A stretch of 64,000 nucleotides of DNA from CAWBRT01 sp963696525 (GCA_963696525.1 CAVOKO010000003.1:310001-374000), one strand, 5' to 3'. Counted from the stretch's first letter, positions 9,913 through 19,115 are shown. Notes: generated by a model not told the origin, from the letters alone. A program made the numbers and translations.

Positions 9913-10587
9913 GTGAAAATTGTAGACTTGACGCTGCCGCTTCCGCCGGGGCTGAAGACCAATCCCACGCACCCCGAAACCATCATCACCGACCATGTGA
10001 CTCACTGGTTTACCGCTCCCAGATACCAATCGCCCTGTAAGGGATACGCCAGCAAGCTGCTGCTCATCTGCGATCATATCGGCACCCACCTTGACGCTCC
10101 TCTGCACTTCATACCAGACGGAAAATCCATGGACGCCGTGCCTCTGGAAAACACTCTCGGCGAAGCCATCTTTCTCGATGTGTCCGATAAGCCGGCGGAC
10201 CAACCCGTAACCGTTGCCATGATCGAGAACAAACTGGCCGCCAAAGGCGACGCGATCAAGCCAGGCGACATCCTTCTGCTCAGAACCTGGCCCGGCCAGT
10301 GGGGTGATGCCATCTTCAAGGCAGCCGGCATTAGCTGGGACGCCGCCAAGTGGCTGTGCGCCCGAAAAATCAAATCGCTTGGTCTAGATCTGCCGAACGC
10401 GGACACCGGCGGCGACATGCAGCGCCCGGCTCACATGGAACTCTTGGGTAACGAAATCGGAATCATCGAGAACCTGGTCAACCTGGACAAGCTCACCAAG
10501 ACGCGCTTCTTCTTTATCGGCCTGCCGCTGCACTTCATCGGACTTACGGCGTCACCCATTCGAGCCATCGCCATCGAAGAATGGTGA
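9913..10587 (+). CDS. Cyclase-family metal hydrolase (kynurenine formamidase-like)
   Basis: A 224-residue protein of the cyclase/kynurenine formamidase superfamily (Pfam Cyclase). The metal-binding signature is HIGTHLDAPLHF near residues 56-67, with a later conserved Gly-Asp pair (LDLPNADTGGD). It starts with MKIVDLTLPLPPG, typical of the family, and GGGATCGAGAG lies just upstream. Members hydrolyse amide, lactone or cyclic substrates with a divalent metal; the actual substrate cannot be assigned. No tryptophan-degradation neighbours are present, so kynurenine formamidase activity is only one possibility. Confidence 0.85.
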   Translation: MKIVDLTLPLPPGLKTNPTHPETIITDHVTHWFTAPRYQSPCKGYASKLLLICDHIGTHLDAPLHFIPDGKSMDAVPLENTLGEAIFLDVSDKPADQPVTVAMIENKLAAKGDAIKPGDILLLRTWPGQWGDAIFKAAGISWDAAKWLCARKIKSLGLDLPNADTGGDMQRPAHMELLGNEIGIIENLVNLDKLTKTRFFFIGLPLHFIGLTASPIRAIAIEEW

Positions 10588-10696
10588 ACCCTTCCGCCTG
10601 CGCGCGGCGCCCGCTGTTGCCCCACATTCGCCGACAGGATTGAGGGGAGTCCTTCGCAAGAAAGCTCTTGGTGTCAGCGTATTCGCTCGCGAAAGG

Positions 10697-11362
10697 TTAC
10701 TTGGCGCCTCTCTCCCGCAGCAGCTTCTCTGCCTCGGTTTTTCCGTTGTCGACTGCCAGTTTGAGTGCCGTGGTGCCGTCGTCGCTCTTGGCGTCGATGT
10801 TGGCGCCCTTATCCAGCAACAGTTTCACCAACTCAGTCCGGCCGCCACCAGACGCGGCCATCAGTGACGTAAAGCCGCGGCTATCCCTGGCCTCGGTGTT
10901 GGCGCCTTTGTCCAGCAGCAGCTTTACCACTTCAGACGAGTTGGAAACGACCGACAGCATCAGCGGCGACAACCCGTTCTGCTTCTCCTGGACATTGACG
11001 TTGGCGCCTTGATTGAGCAGCAGTTTCACCTCCTCGAGGTCGGAGACCATCACCGCAAAGTGCAGCGCCGTGTCGCCGCCGTCGTCCTTGGCGTCGACGC
11101 TAGCGCCTTTGCTTAGCAGTAGCTTCACAATGTCAACTTTGCCCAGCGCCGATGCGGCAATTAGCGCCGTGTGGCCGCCGCTTTCCTTGGCTTCGATATT
11201 GGCGCCCTTTTCGAGCAGTTGTCCAACCGCTACGGCATCCCCCTTCTGGGTCGCTTGGAAGAGCTGGTCATCCAGGCTGTTGGAGCCGGCCTGGCCTGCC
11301 GCGGAAAGAATTAACGACAGCACAATAACGGGAAGAGTGGCTGCCAACCGGACTGTCTTCAT
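10697..11362 (-). CDS. Secreted ankyrin-repeat protein
   Basis: A 221-residue protein with a signal peptide (LPVIVLSLILSAAGQ) followed by five to six ankyrin repeats of 33 residues, each with the G-x-TALxxA...VxLLLxxGAnxxAxx pattern (for example GHTALIAASALGKVDIVKLL). The last repeats end at the C-terminus with LRERGAK. Such proteins are periplasmic or exported protein-binding scaffolds. The repeats are evenly spaced and intact. Its partner is unknown and the neighbours give no hint. Confidence 0.88.
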   Translation of the reverse strand: MKTVRLAATLPVIVLSLILSAAGQAGSNSLDDQLFQATQKGDAVAVGQLLEKGANIEAKESGGHTALIAASALGKVDIVKLLLSKGASVDAKDDGGDTALHFAVMVSDLEEVKLLLNQGANVNVQEKQNGLSPLMLSVVSNSSEVVKLLLDKGANTEARDSRGFTSLMAASGGGRTELVKLLLDKGANIDAKSDDGTTALKLAVDNGKTEAEKLLRERGAK

Positions 11363-11726
11363 CGCTTCCTCCGAGCGCTACCTGACAGGCCACTGAAAAA
11401 CCCCTGTTGCTCCAGCAGCGCAAGCTGGTAAGCAGGAGTCTGCTTTTTCAGCTCTGAGTCGTCCGCATTGTACCGCGCACGAGCCGTTTTTCAAGTCTCC
11501 AACCACACTTGCAAGGGCAAGAAATCTCCTTATAAATGGCGCAGGAAGCTCCACCTCGGCGCGGGCGCGAACCACCGGAGTGACGGGGGGTTCGGAGAAT
11601 GGCCGCTCCCTAGATATGGGCGGTATCGAACTGGCGCGGCCTCGGCTGATTCGCCAAGCCGTTGCGGCCGGTAAAAACGTCTTGCGATGTCGCCCGCGTC
11701 ATCCTGTATACTGCGGCTTTCAGCCT
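11363..11726. other. Intergenic region upstream of polyprenyl synthase
   Basis: This spacer carries degenerate repeat sequence near 11390-11460 (CACTGAAAAACCCCTGTTG and a CAGCAGC arm) and a possible promoter at 11509-11536, listed separately. No further gene was seen. Confidence 0.45.
11509..11536 (+). promoter_or_regulatory. Possible promoter for polyprenyl synthase
   Basis: TTGCAA (11509-11514) and TATAAA (11531-11536) are 16 bases apart and face the polyprenyl synthase gene about 190 bases downstream. A second TATACT (11707-11712) lies closer to the start but its TTGCGA partner is 19 bases away. The assignment is tentative. Confidence 0.35.
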
Positions 11727-12647
11727 ATGCTCAAAGACATTCTTAGACAGGGCCAGCAGGCCGCCGATGAGGCGCTCGAACGCCTGCTTCCGCCGGGCAC
11801 GCAGTATCCGCCTTCGATCCACCGCGCCATGCGCCACAGCGTCTTTGCCGGGGGCAAGCGCCTTCGCCCAATCCTGTGCATGGAAGCGGCCCGCATGGTC
11901 TACGCTGCCCCAGCGGGCGCAAAAACGGCCGGGGACTCTTGCGGCGCGCTGCCGCCAGGCGTCGCCGAATTAGGCGCTGCCGTCGAAATGCTGCACACCT
12001 ACTCGCTCATCCACGACGACCTGCCGGCGCTCGATAACGACGATCTGCGTCGCGGACGCCCCACCTGCCACGTCGCTTTCGGCGAGGCCACCGCCATTCT
12101 GGCCGGCGACGCGCTGCAAACCTACGCCTACGAGGTTCTGGCGCGTTTAGAGTGCGCGGCCGAGGCGCGGGTGCGCATCATAGAAGAGATTGCCCATGCC
12201 ACCGGCACCATCGACGGCATGATCGGCGGCCAGGTGCTGGACCTCGAAGCCGAGCACACCAAGCCCGACGCCAAGACCCTGGAGTACATTCACCGTTCCA
12301 AGACCGGGGCGCTGATCACGGCCTGTCTGATTTCCGGCTGCATCTATGCCAACGCCACGGCTACCGAGCTGCAGCGGGTGCGCGAATTCGGCCGCGCCGC
12401 CGGCCTGGCTTTCCAGATCGCCGACGATATTCTCGACGTGACCCAGACCTCCGAGCAGTTGGGCAAGACCGCCGGCAAGGATCTCGCCGTCGAAAAAGTG
12501 ACGTATCCATCGCTCTATGGATTGGAAAAATCCATGCGGATGGCCGATCAGCTCATTGCCCAGGCGTGCGCCGCGCTGGACAGCTTTGGGGCTCGCGCCG
12601 ACACCCTCGAAGCCATCGCGCGCTACCTGGTCGAGCGCAAGAAGTAG
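11727..12647 (+). CDS. Polyprenyl (farnesyl/geranylgeranyl) diphosphate synthase
   Basis: Trans-prenyltransferase of 306 residues that condenses isopentenyl diphosphate with allylic diphosphates. The first Asp-rich motif is DDLPALDNDD, the second QIADDILD. GGKRLRPIL and GGQVLDLE are also conserved. The start ATG at 11727 gives MLKDILRQGQQAADEAL, typical of the IspA/GGPPS group, although no strong ribosome binding site precedes it. Chain length cannot be fixed from sequence alone; the residues before the first Asp-rich motif (MLHTYSLIHDD) suit a C15-C20 product. It is followed after 45 bases by bshB1. Confidence 0.92.
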   Translation: MLKDILRQGQQAADEALERLLPPGTQYPPSIHRAMRHSVFAGGKRLRPILCMEAARMVYAAPAGAKTAGDSCGALPPGVAELGAAVEMLHTYSLIHDDLPALDNDDLRRGRPTCHVAFGEATAILAGDALQTYAYEVLARLECAAEARVRIIEEIAHATGTIDGMIGGQVLDLEAEHTKPDAKTLEYIHRSKTGALITACLISGCIYANATATELQRVREFGRAAGLAFQIADDILDVTQTSEQLGKTAGKDLAVEKVTYPSLYGLEKSMRMADQLIAQACAALDSFGARADTLEAIARYLVERKK

Positions 12648-12692
12648 GCGCCTGAAACCGCTCTCGTATTGTTCCGAGGAGCACTGCGGCCC

Positions 12693-13457
12693 ATGCCTGA
12701 CACTGTCGACATCCTTGCCATTGCCGCTCACCGCGACGACGTTGAGCAAACCTGCGGTGGCACCCTGCTCAAAATGGCCCAGCGCGGCTATCGCACCGCT
12801 ATTCTCGACCTCACGCAGGGAGAGATGGGTACGCGCGGCAGCGCCGAAGAGCGCGCCCGCGAAGCCAGCCATGCCGCCGCCCTGCTGCGCGTCTCATCGC
12901 GCCAGGCGCTCGACATCCCCGATGGCCGCGTCGAAAACACCTGGGAGAACCGTCTGAAGATCGCACGCGTGCTGCGCCAGCAGCGGCCTCGCGTCGTGAT
13001 CCTTCCCTACTGGAAGGGACGGCATCCCGACCACTACACCTGTGCCACGCTCGGCTATGAAGCTTGCTTTTTGGCCGGCCTCGGCAAACTCGGTCAGACG
13101 CCGCAGCCCGCGTCCGCCGCGCTTCAGGACCTTGAGGCCATCGCTGCACTTTCTCCACACCGGCCATTCAAGATCGTCTACGCTTCGCTCTATTTCGATG
13201 TCCGGCCTTCGTTCGTGGTCGACATCACCGATCAGTTCGAAACCCGCTTCCAGGCGCTCATGGCCTACCAATCGCAGTACACGGACCAGAGCGAGGGGGC
13301 TGGCCTCTTCCCGATGCAGGCCGAAATCCGCCAGCGCCTCGAAACCATGGCATCGTTTTATGGATTGCTGGCCGGCGTCAAGTACGCCGAACCTTTTGTA
13401 CAAAAGGAAATAGGACTCGTCGATGACCTGCTTGCAATCCCCGTGAAGTCGATCTAG
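12693..13457 (+). CDS. bshB1: Bacillithiol biosynthesis deacetylase BshB1-like
   Basis: Zinc-dependent LmbE/PIG-L family N-deacetylase of 254 residues. In bacillithiol synthesis BshB1 removes the acetyl group from GlcNAc-malate. The metal motif is AAHRDDVEQTCGG (AHxDD), with HPDH (KGRHPDHYTC) further on and QSQYTDQ near the C-terminus, all typical of BshB1. GAGGAG (12676-12681) lies upstream of the ATG at 12693. bshA and bshC are not in the window. The last 55 bases of the gene recur downstream at 13517-13572. Confidence 0.88.
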   Translation: MPDTVDILAIAAHRDDVEQTCGGTLLKMAQRGYRTAILDLTQGEMGTRGSAEERAREASHAAALLRVSSRQALDIPDGRVENTWENRLKIARVLRQQRPRVVILPYWKGRHPDHYTCATLGYEACFLAGLGKLGQTPQPASAALQDLEAIAALSPHRPFKIVYASLYFDVRPSFVVDITDQFETRFQALMAYQSQYTDQSEGAGLFPMQAEIRQRLETMASFYGLLAGVKYAEPFVQKEIGLVDDLLAIPVKSI

Positions 13458-13822
13458 CGGGCTGGTGTCATGCCCCAGGCACTCGCATAGATAATTACGC
13501 TTCGGAGTGTCATCCTGAACCTTTTTGCGCAAAAGGAAATAGGACTCGTCGATAACCTGCTGGCAATCCCGTAACGTCGGAGTGTCATCCTTCGCGTAGC
13601 GAAGGATCTACTTTTGCGAGTGTCATCCTGAACGCAGTGAAGGATCTGCCCTTTTCGTTTGTCAAACCAAGGGCAGATGCCCCGGATTTCGCGCCATGCT
13701 GTTCGGGTTCCCCGGCTGAGCGTTTCACGAAAAATGTATCCTCCGCAGCCTTCAGTGATTTGGTCACCCTGGCCGCTGCGGCATGTCGCGTCCTGCTGTG
13801 ATGAAGGTCACTGATCGAAAAG
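13458..13822. repeat. Repeat-rich spacer with duplicated bshB1 3' end
   Basis: The spacer contains a partial copy (13517-13572) of the bshB1 3' end and at least three copies of the TGTCATCCTNA element. One forms a perfect hairpin with arms 13587-13595 and 13599-13607 (ATCCTTCGC / GCGAAGGAT). The next copy starts at 13620. No gene was identified. Confidence 0.7.
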
Positions 13823-14050
13823 ATGGATTTCGCCGATATTGCAAATATGCGGAAGGATGTGACAGGTAATCCCGGTAGCCCCAGGCCTAAGTCCGGTAAT
13901 CGTGCCGGTCTTTATCTCGTGGTACGCAATAAATCGAAGCGCGCCGCGCGCACTTCGCAGCAATATGCCACCGGAATCACGCCGCGTCACCTCGGCTGGA
14001 CGGCCTTTGGAACATTTATGGTCGGCTTGCTGTGCCTGCTGATCAAGTAG
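13823..14050 (+). CDS. Possible small single-pass membrane protein
   Basis: A 75-codon frame. The first 50 residues are basic and polar. The end (LGWTAFGTFMVGLLCLLIK) is a plausible membrane anchor finishing in Lys. The ribosome binding site is weak (GAAAAG). It is followed immediately by a hairpin (14062-14090). I recognise no family. It could be a real tail-anchored small protein or chance; codon use is in line with neighbours. Confidence 0.4.
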   Translation: MDFADIANMRKDVTGNPGSPRPKSGNRAGLYLVVRNKSKRAARTSQQYATGITPRHLGWTAFGTFMVGLLCLLIK

Positions 14051-14061
14051 CCGGGCTAACA

Positions 14062-14090
14062 GGCTGCTGAAGGCGCGTTTTTCAGCAGCC
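14062..14090. terminator. Inverted repeat between convergent genes
   Basis: Perfect 10-base arms GGCTGCTGAA (14062-14071) and TTCAGCAGCC (14081-14090) with a nine-base loop lie between convergent genes. The sequence after the second arm (CGCTAAAACA) lacks a T-run, so it is either a bidirectional terminator of unusual form or a repeat; single arms of the same sequence occur near 8125. Confidence 0.45.
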
Positions 14091-14143
14091 CGCTAAAACA
14101 ACCAGCGCACAACCGGTGCACGACCATGCCGCCAATCGCGCGG

Positions 14144-14881
14144 TCAGTGTGAAGCAACCAATTGGCCGGCGCGCAGTTCTTTGCGCTCTCCCGGCTTGAA
14201 TTCCACCAGCTCGAAGCCCAATTCGGCGGCCACTTTCTTCAATTCGCCGGGCTTGCCGGTCAACAGCGGAAAGGTTCCGAAGTGCATCGGCACCAGGACC
14301 TTCGGCTTCAGCAAACGGCAGGCATATTCCGCCTCGCGCGGTCCCATCGTGAAGTGATCGCCGATGGGCAGCATCACGATTTCCGGCGCATACAGCTCCC
14401 GCACCAGCGCCATGTCGCCGAACAGCGCCGTATCGCCGGCGTGGTAGATCTTCTGCCCGTTGGAGAACTCCAGCACGAAACCGCAAGGCTCGCCGCCGTA
14501 GACGATAGAGCCGTCGTCCTCCTGGATGCCGCAGGAGTGATCGGCGTGAATCATGGTAATGCGCACGTTCCCGACCGTCTGCGAGCCCCCTTTGTTCATC
14601 GGGCTTATCTGCTTGGCGCCTTTCTTGTTCAACCAGGCGCAGAGTTCAAAAATGCCAACCACCACCGGGTTCTGCTCCTTGCAGATTCCTATGGCATCGC
14701 CAATGTGATCGAAATGGCCGTGGGTGCAAAGCAGAACGTCGACCTTGTCCAGTTGCTTCAGCTTCTCCGGACAGGCAGGATTGCTCTTCACCCAGGGATC
14801 GATCAGCAGGGTCTTCCCTTCCGGTGTTTCGATCGTAAAAGTCGAATGACCAAGCCAGGTTGCATGTATCGATTTTGCCAT
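14144..14881 (-). CDS. Metallo-beta-lactamase-fold hydrolase (UPF0173)
   Basis: A 245-residue metal-dependent hydrolase. The metal motif is HGHFDHIGD, with further ligands in HADHS, HAGDTALFGD and MHFGTFPL, matching the UPF0173 (YtkL-like) group. The start at 14881 gives MAKSIHATWLGHSTF, preceded on the minus strand by AAAGGAA at good spacing; longer upstream frames have no support. The natural substrate of this group is unknown. It lies 70 bases downstream of the rhodanese gene on the same strand, so a sulfur-related two-gene unit is possible. Confidence 0.88.
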   Translation of the reverse strand: MAKSIHATWLGHSTFTIETPEGKTLLIDPWVKSNPACPEKLKQLDKVDVLLCTHGHFDHIGDAIGICKEQNPVVVGIFELCAWLNKKGAKQISPMNKGGSQTVGNVRITMIHADHSCGIQEDDGSIVYGGEPCGFVLEFSNGQKIYHAGDTALFGDMALVRELYAPEIVMLPIGDHFTMGPREAEYACRLLKPKVLVPMHFGTFPLLTGKPGELKKVAAELGFELVEFKPGERKELRAGQLVASH

Positions 14882-14951
14882 CGCCAATTTCCTTTCGCGA
14901 GGTTGACCGCCGGGGTTCCCTCTACGCGCGCTTTTACGCTTAGCGGGGTGC

Positions 14952-15317
14952 CTATTGCGTTTTCGGTTGAGACTTACTCCATTGCTCATATCCACCGATG
15001 AGTGAAACGGCGTTACGGAAGCCCATCCTGCCCAGCATGTACGCCGAGAGCAAGGAGCGTCCGCCGCCGGCGCAATAGAGCACAATCTGTTTGTCTTTGT
15101 CCGTCGTGAACTTATCGATCTCCAGCTCCAACATTCCTCGGGGCAGGCTCACGGCTCCGGGAATCGTTCCCGCGGCCAGCTCGTGTGGTTCCCGCACATC
15201 GATCAGCAGGAAGTCCTCGCTCTCCTGCTGCATCTCTTTCAGATCCAGAAAACTGATCTCTTCGACTCCTTCTCGGCGGATTTCTTCCATCAACTGTTTG
15301 AACTCGGCTACCAGCAT
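14952..15317 (-). CDS. Single-domain rhodanese-like protein
   Basis: A 121-residue rhodanese domain. The active-site loop is YCAGGGRSL, with the catalytic Cys present, and the upstream DVREPHELAAGTIPGA is the standard first signature. It could transfer sulfane sulfur to a thiol acceptor. The start at 15317 (MLVAEFKQLMEE) follows GGGAG; a longer form from 15404 would add a repetitive LPDIHLPEAHLPDIP stretch and is less likely. It is the likely first gene of a unit with the UPF0173 hydrolase. Confidence 0.82.
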   Translation of the reverse strand: MLVAEFKQLMEEIRREGVEEISFLDLKEMQQESEDFLLIDVREPHELAAGTIPGAVSLPRGMLELEIDKFTTDKDKQIVLYCAGGGRSLLSAYMLGRMGFRNAVSLIGGYEQWSKSQPKTQ

Positions 15318-15772
15318 CTGTGTCTTTCTCCCGTTTGAAATTCTAGTTTCCTCTGGGATATCAGGCAAATGAGCCTCAGGCAAGTGGATATCGGGCAGAT
15401 GCACAGCTCCGCTTGCGGGTGCGTCTTACCGGCAAGCGTCTCGAGGCAAGCCTCTCAAGCCGGGCTGCTATCATGGACAAAAGCTGATGAATCCTCTGTA
15501 AGCCTTCTATTTGTTTTTTGGAGGGAGCAAGTTGGAGGAGCAAGCGGTGACCCATCGAAAGCTCAGTGGACGTCCGCCGGGATTGGCGCCCGCATGAAGT
15601 CAGGGCTTGATCTCGTAAACCGTTGAACGTGTCACCCTGAGGAGCGCAGCCCGTTTGACCGCTCATGTTTCGGGAACTAACAGTTTCGCGCAAGGTATAT
15701 CGCACGCAAGCGTTGATAGCTCCGGGATATACCCACTTTTAACCGCTCTTCATGCAAGCGAAGCGAGGAACC
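15318..15772. other. Spacer without a clear gene
   Basis: This is a divergent region between the rhodanese gene and a hypothetical gene. It contains a TGTCACCCTGAGGAGCGCAG element near 15631. I see no other gene, RNA or strong promoter. Confidence 0.4.
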
Positions 15773-16279
15773 ATGGCAAAATCGAAGAAAATTCCAAAAA
15801 ACATCGTCAAGCACAGCCATAACGGCCATAAGACAACTCGTAAGCATTGCAATCCTGGAATCTACACCGTTCCCCGAGGACACGTCAGCATCGCCGTGCC
15901 CGCTTTCTGGACGCTGCGGCAAACCAATGACGATCTCGAGATTGAAGCTCCCTCGGAAGCTACAGCGGTGATCGTGACCGCATTCAAGCAGGACAAAACA
16001 ACTGGGCCACTCGATGCGCGCGATTTTCTCAAAAGGTTCATGCAGACAGCACCCAGCGATGGACGCGGCAAGGTCGAGAAAGGAACCCGGCAAAAAGCCA
16101 CTGCGAAATTTCGTGATCCCGAAGGCGACCACTGGCAAGTCATGTTTCTCAGCAATGGAAAGACGCTGCTGCTGGCAACCTGCAACACCAGCGCGCCACT
16201 GGTTTCGAGAGAAGCCCGAACCGGAGCCGAGGTGCTCGAATCCTTGAAGTTGAAATCCGAAGCTAGAACCCGAAGTTAA
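15773..16279 (+). CDS. Conserved hypothetical protein
   Basis: A 168-residue cytoplasmic protein with a basic N-terminus (MAKSKKIPKNIVKHSHNGHK). The remainder looks like one compact alpha/beta domain: HVSIAVPAFWTLRQTNDDLE, IEAPSEATAVIVTAFK and DHWQVMFLSNGKTLLLAT. The pattern resembles small DUF1795-like stress or secretion-associated folds, but I cannot assign it. The ATG at 15773 has GAGGA only a few bases upstream; an ATG at 15752 is the alternative. No operon partner. Confidence 0.6.
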   Translation: MAKSKKIPKNIVKHSHNGHKTTRKHCNPGIYTVPRGHVSIAVPAFWTLRQTNDDLEIEAPSEATAVIVTAFKQDKTTGPLDARDFLKRFMQTAPSDGRGKVEKGTRQKATAKFRDPEGDHWQVMFLSNGKTLLLATCNTSAPLVSREARTGAEVLESLKLKSEARTRS

Positions 16280-16380
16280 ACCCCACCCTTGCCGACGGCG
16301 GCTGATCGGGCCGTTACCACCCGCGGGCGCAATCACAGCGCCTGTCGGGCGGCGCCGAACTTGGTCCTCGCGCCTTGCTC

Positions 16381-16806
16381 TCAACTCGCGTTGAGATAAG
16401 CGCGCATCATGCGAAGGTCCACTTCTTTTTCGTCCAGATCGTGCAGCAGCAAATCGCGCAGCGAGATAAATCCGACGAGTCTCTCCCCTTCACATACCGG
16501 AAGGTGGCGGAAGCCATGGTGCTTCATGGCGATCAGGCAACGCTCGACCGGGTCATCGGGACCCACGATGAACGGCTCCGAGGTCATTACTTCGCGCAGC
16601 AGAGTCACCTCCGGGTTGCGTCTTGCGGCCACCACCCGCGTCAGGATGTCGCGCTCGGAAAACACCCCGGCCAATCGCTCTCCATCCATCACCGGAATAG
16701 CGCCGATATTGCACTGTGTCATGTAGAGCGCGGCAGTCATTACCGATTCGGATGCGGGCAAGCTGTGGACTTTGCGATCTTGAATCAGATCACGAATGGT
16801 ACTCAT
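16381..16806 (-). CDS. Tandem CBS-domain protein
   Basis: A 141-residue protein made of two CBS motifs. The first is SESVMTAALYMTQCNIGAIPV...GVFSERDILTRVV, the second DPVERCLIAMKHHGFRHLPV...GFISLRDLLLHDL. A CBS pair binds adenine nucleotides and usually regulates a partner enzyme or transporter. It stands alone here, so it would act in trans. The frame is intact and the length is typical of stand-alone CBS modules. Confidence 0.9.
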   Translation of the reverse strand: MSTIRDLIQDRKVHSLPASESVMTAALYMTQCNIGAIPVMDGERLAGVFSERDILTRVVAARRNPEVTLLREVMTSEPFIVGPDDPVERCLIAMKHHGFRHLPVCEGERLVGFISLRDLLLHDLDEKEVDLRMMRAYLNAS

Positions 16807-16943
16807 GGAAATGCCCCCGTGCGCGTTGCCGCGCCCATCTCAGAATTACACGTAGCAATTTGCATGTGGCTGCCCCACGCAGCCTGAAGATGCACAAGTA
16901 TATGTCGCAACCCGCTCAGGACTACAACTAAATTATGGATTCT

Positions 16944-18311
16944 TCACGAATTGAGAAATACAACGTAGGAGGACTGCCACACGGAAGTGACTATCGTCCC
17001 GCGTGGTCTCCAGGTGAGCACCAGGTTGAAATCGGCCCCAAGCGAGAGCGAATCGAGGATCGAAGGATCGTCTGCCGGCTCAACCAGCGCCAAGTGATGT
17101 AAAAATCCCCAAAGCGTGGGTTCAAACAGCCCCTGCGCCGCAAAGCTCAGGGACGCGCTCTGCTCCGCCAGATAGTAGGCGAGCGAAGCCCCCAGACTTA
17201 CACCACGTTCGTAGCGCTCGGCCGAAGCCAGCCCGGGGGAGGCGTTATCGAACACGATGCGAAGCCGGTGTTCATCTTCCCTGGCAAATTCCCGGATCTT
17301 TAGAACCCCCGATTTGGCGCTCGACTTCCAATCGACATGACGGGCCGAGTCATCCGGCTGGTAATCGCGAATGCGGTAGAGATCGTGCCCGCGGCCGCGG
17401 ACGTGGTTCTCGAATTCTCCGGTTATCAACGGCAGCATCTCATAAAATTCTTCCGTCTGCTCGATCTTCGGATAAACGATCAACTCGCGGTTCAGAACCA
17501 CCTTGCGTGTCTTGATCAGAAACGAGAAAGGAAATCGAGTCGAAAGGCCGAACGCGTTCTGCACGTACCGTCCACGACGCTCGAAGAACAGTGCTAACTC
17601 AGCCCCGGCCGAGCCTCTCGGGCCAATATAGGGGAAATACAGGGGTTGCCGCAGAATGGAGGGCGGCTCAGTTTTCAGGATACGTTGCAGCTTCAGATCT
17701 CGCCAGCGCACCCACGGTCGGCGGCCTGCCGCAGCCCTGGGGAACTCAAAGCTGGTTGGCTGCCAATGCCAGACCTGCTTTGACTCTTTCTGGCGCGGCG
17801 ATACCACGGCGATGGAGAACGCGGGCAGCCAGTGGCTGAGGTTCCTAACCGTAACGTGGGCCGGGCACGGCTTTTTAGCAAATGCGTGTTCGGGGATATT
17901 GGCCGTCAAATCGAGCGCGCGCAGTTCCGCGGCCGAAGCGACTCCGCTGACCGCAATCGCGGCCAACAACGCGGACACGATCAGAAACAGCAGATTATTC
18001 CCGGTGTTTAGGGCGGCGATGGCAATCACCAGCACCAAGCCGAGATAGACCATCCCCTCTTTCGTGATCTGGTAATCGAGCGCATCACGCACCCGCTCGG
18101 CAACCACCCGCTTTGCCAGGTAAGGCACGGTGGCAATGGCGACCACGGCGGAGAGCAGCAGGGCCGCGGAGGCAAGAATAGCCGTGGCCACTAGATTCCC
18201 CGTCTCGCGAGCCGCCGACGAAAGGACTGCCGCGGCAAAGGCCATGGCGAGTCCAACCACCGCAATCGACGAGCGAATAATCGTTTCTCTATATACGCTG
18301 AATAGTCGCAT
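16944..18311 (-). CDS. DUF58 membrane protein
   Basis: A 455-residue protein. Two N-terminal hydrophobic pairs (residues about 14-70 and 90-130) anchor it. The cytoplasmic or periplasmic part contains the DUF58 signature YRIRDYQPDDSARHVDWKSSAK (read as two parts: RIRDYQPDDSARHVDW and KSSAK) followed by a von Willebrand A-like fold. DUF58 proteins usually sit beside a MoxR AAA+ ATPase and a transglutaminase-like protein. Neither is adjacent here, since the upstream neighbour is DedA and the downstream one a CBS protein, so its complex is unknown. Confidence 0.87.
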   Translation of the reverse strand: MRLFSVYRETIIRSSIAVVGLAMAFAAAVLSSAARETGNLVATAILASAALLLSAVVAIATVPYLAKRVVAERVRDALDYQITKEGMVYLGLVLVIAIAALNTGNNLLFLIVSALLAAIAVSGVASAAELRALDLTANIPEHAFAKKPCPAHVTVRNLSHWLPAFSIAVVSPRQKESKQVWHWQPTSFEFPRAAAGRRPWVRWRDLKLQRILKTEPPSILRQPLYFPYIGPRGSAGAELALFFERRGRYVQNAFGLSTRFPFSFLIKTRKVVLNRELIVYPKIEQTEEFYEMLPLITGEFENHVRGRGHDLYRIRDYQPDDSARHVDWKSSAKSGVLKIREFAREDEHRLRIVFDNASPGLASAERYERGVSLGASLAYYLAEQSASLSFAAQGLFEPTLWGFLHHLALVEPADDPSILDSLSLGADFNLVLTWRPRGTIVTSVWQSSYVVFLNS

Positions 18312-18425
18312 TCACCTGTAAGAACTGGTGTTCCCCGCCCGCCTTTGCCGGAAGCAAAGCTTCATGCTCGCAGTGGCCCACGATGGCAGCCTTCGGGATG
18401 CTGGTCAAGCCCCTGAGCAACCAAA

Positions 18426-19115
18426 TTATCGCCGCGGCCGCGCGCCAGTCTCAGTCTCCTCCGCCCTTTGCCGCTCGACCTTTTCGCCAGCGGCGCCGTT
18501 CGTCTTTTGCCGTGCTCTGTAGCGGCGCCACATCGACCATGCGACATATCCCGCCACCACCGTGATCCCCAGGTTCACCCTGCCCATCACCTTGATAAGT
18601 TCTTCCCAGTGCTCCCCGAACTGATAGCCGGCAATCGCAATAACAGTAACCCATGTGGTAGCACCTAGAAAATTAAACAGGATGAACTTGCCCCATGGCA
18701 TCCTCAACGCGCCGGCCAAAGGCCCCGCGACGATGCGCATTCCGACAATGAAGCGGGCAAAAAAAATAGCCAGGGCGCCGTGCCGCCGGAACAGTTCTTC
18801 GCCCTTCTCGACGGCTTGCCTGAAATTGCGAAACACATGCAGATAACGGTCGAGCAAAGGACGCCCGCCCCGCCGGCCAATCGAGTAGCCCAGGTTGTCG
18901 CCCAAAGTCGCGGCCACGATTCCGGTCAGGATGATGTACGGCAACTGCAGCCGCTGCTCGGAAAAGGCCAGAAAACTCGCGAACAGCAGCATCGTCTCGC
19001 CCGGCAACGGAATGCCGGCATTTTCGAGCAACAGGGCAAAAAACAACGTCCAGTATCCGTAGGCGGCGAAGTACCCGCGGAGAATCTCGAAAATGTGACT
19101 GCCTAATCCGTGCAA
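18426..19115 (-). CDS. DedA-family membrane protein
   Basis: A 229-residue integral membrane protein of the DedA/SNARE-associated family, recently linked in other bacteria to undecaprenyl phosphate or phospholipid flipping. Signatures are ENAGIPLPGETML (with the acidic residue), GDNLGYSIGRRGG, and FFARFIVGMRIVAGPLAG with the conserved Arg. The C-terminal tail is charged and cytoplasmic. It lies on the same strand as the DUF58 gene, with a 114-base gap after its stop. Confidence 0.9.
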   Translation of the reverse strand: MHGLGSHIFEILRGYFAAYGYWTLFFALLLENAGIPLPGETMLLFASFLAFSEQRLQLPYIILTGIVAATLGDNLGYSIGRRGGRPLLDRYLHVFRNFRQAVEKGEELFRRHGALAIFFARFIVGMRIVAGPLAGALRMPWGKFILFNFLGATTWVTVIAIAGYQFGEHWEELIKVMGRVNLGITVVAGYVAWSMWRRYRARQKTNGAAGEKVERQRAEETETGARPRR

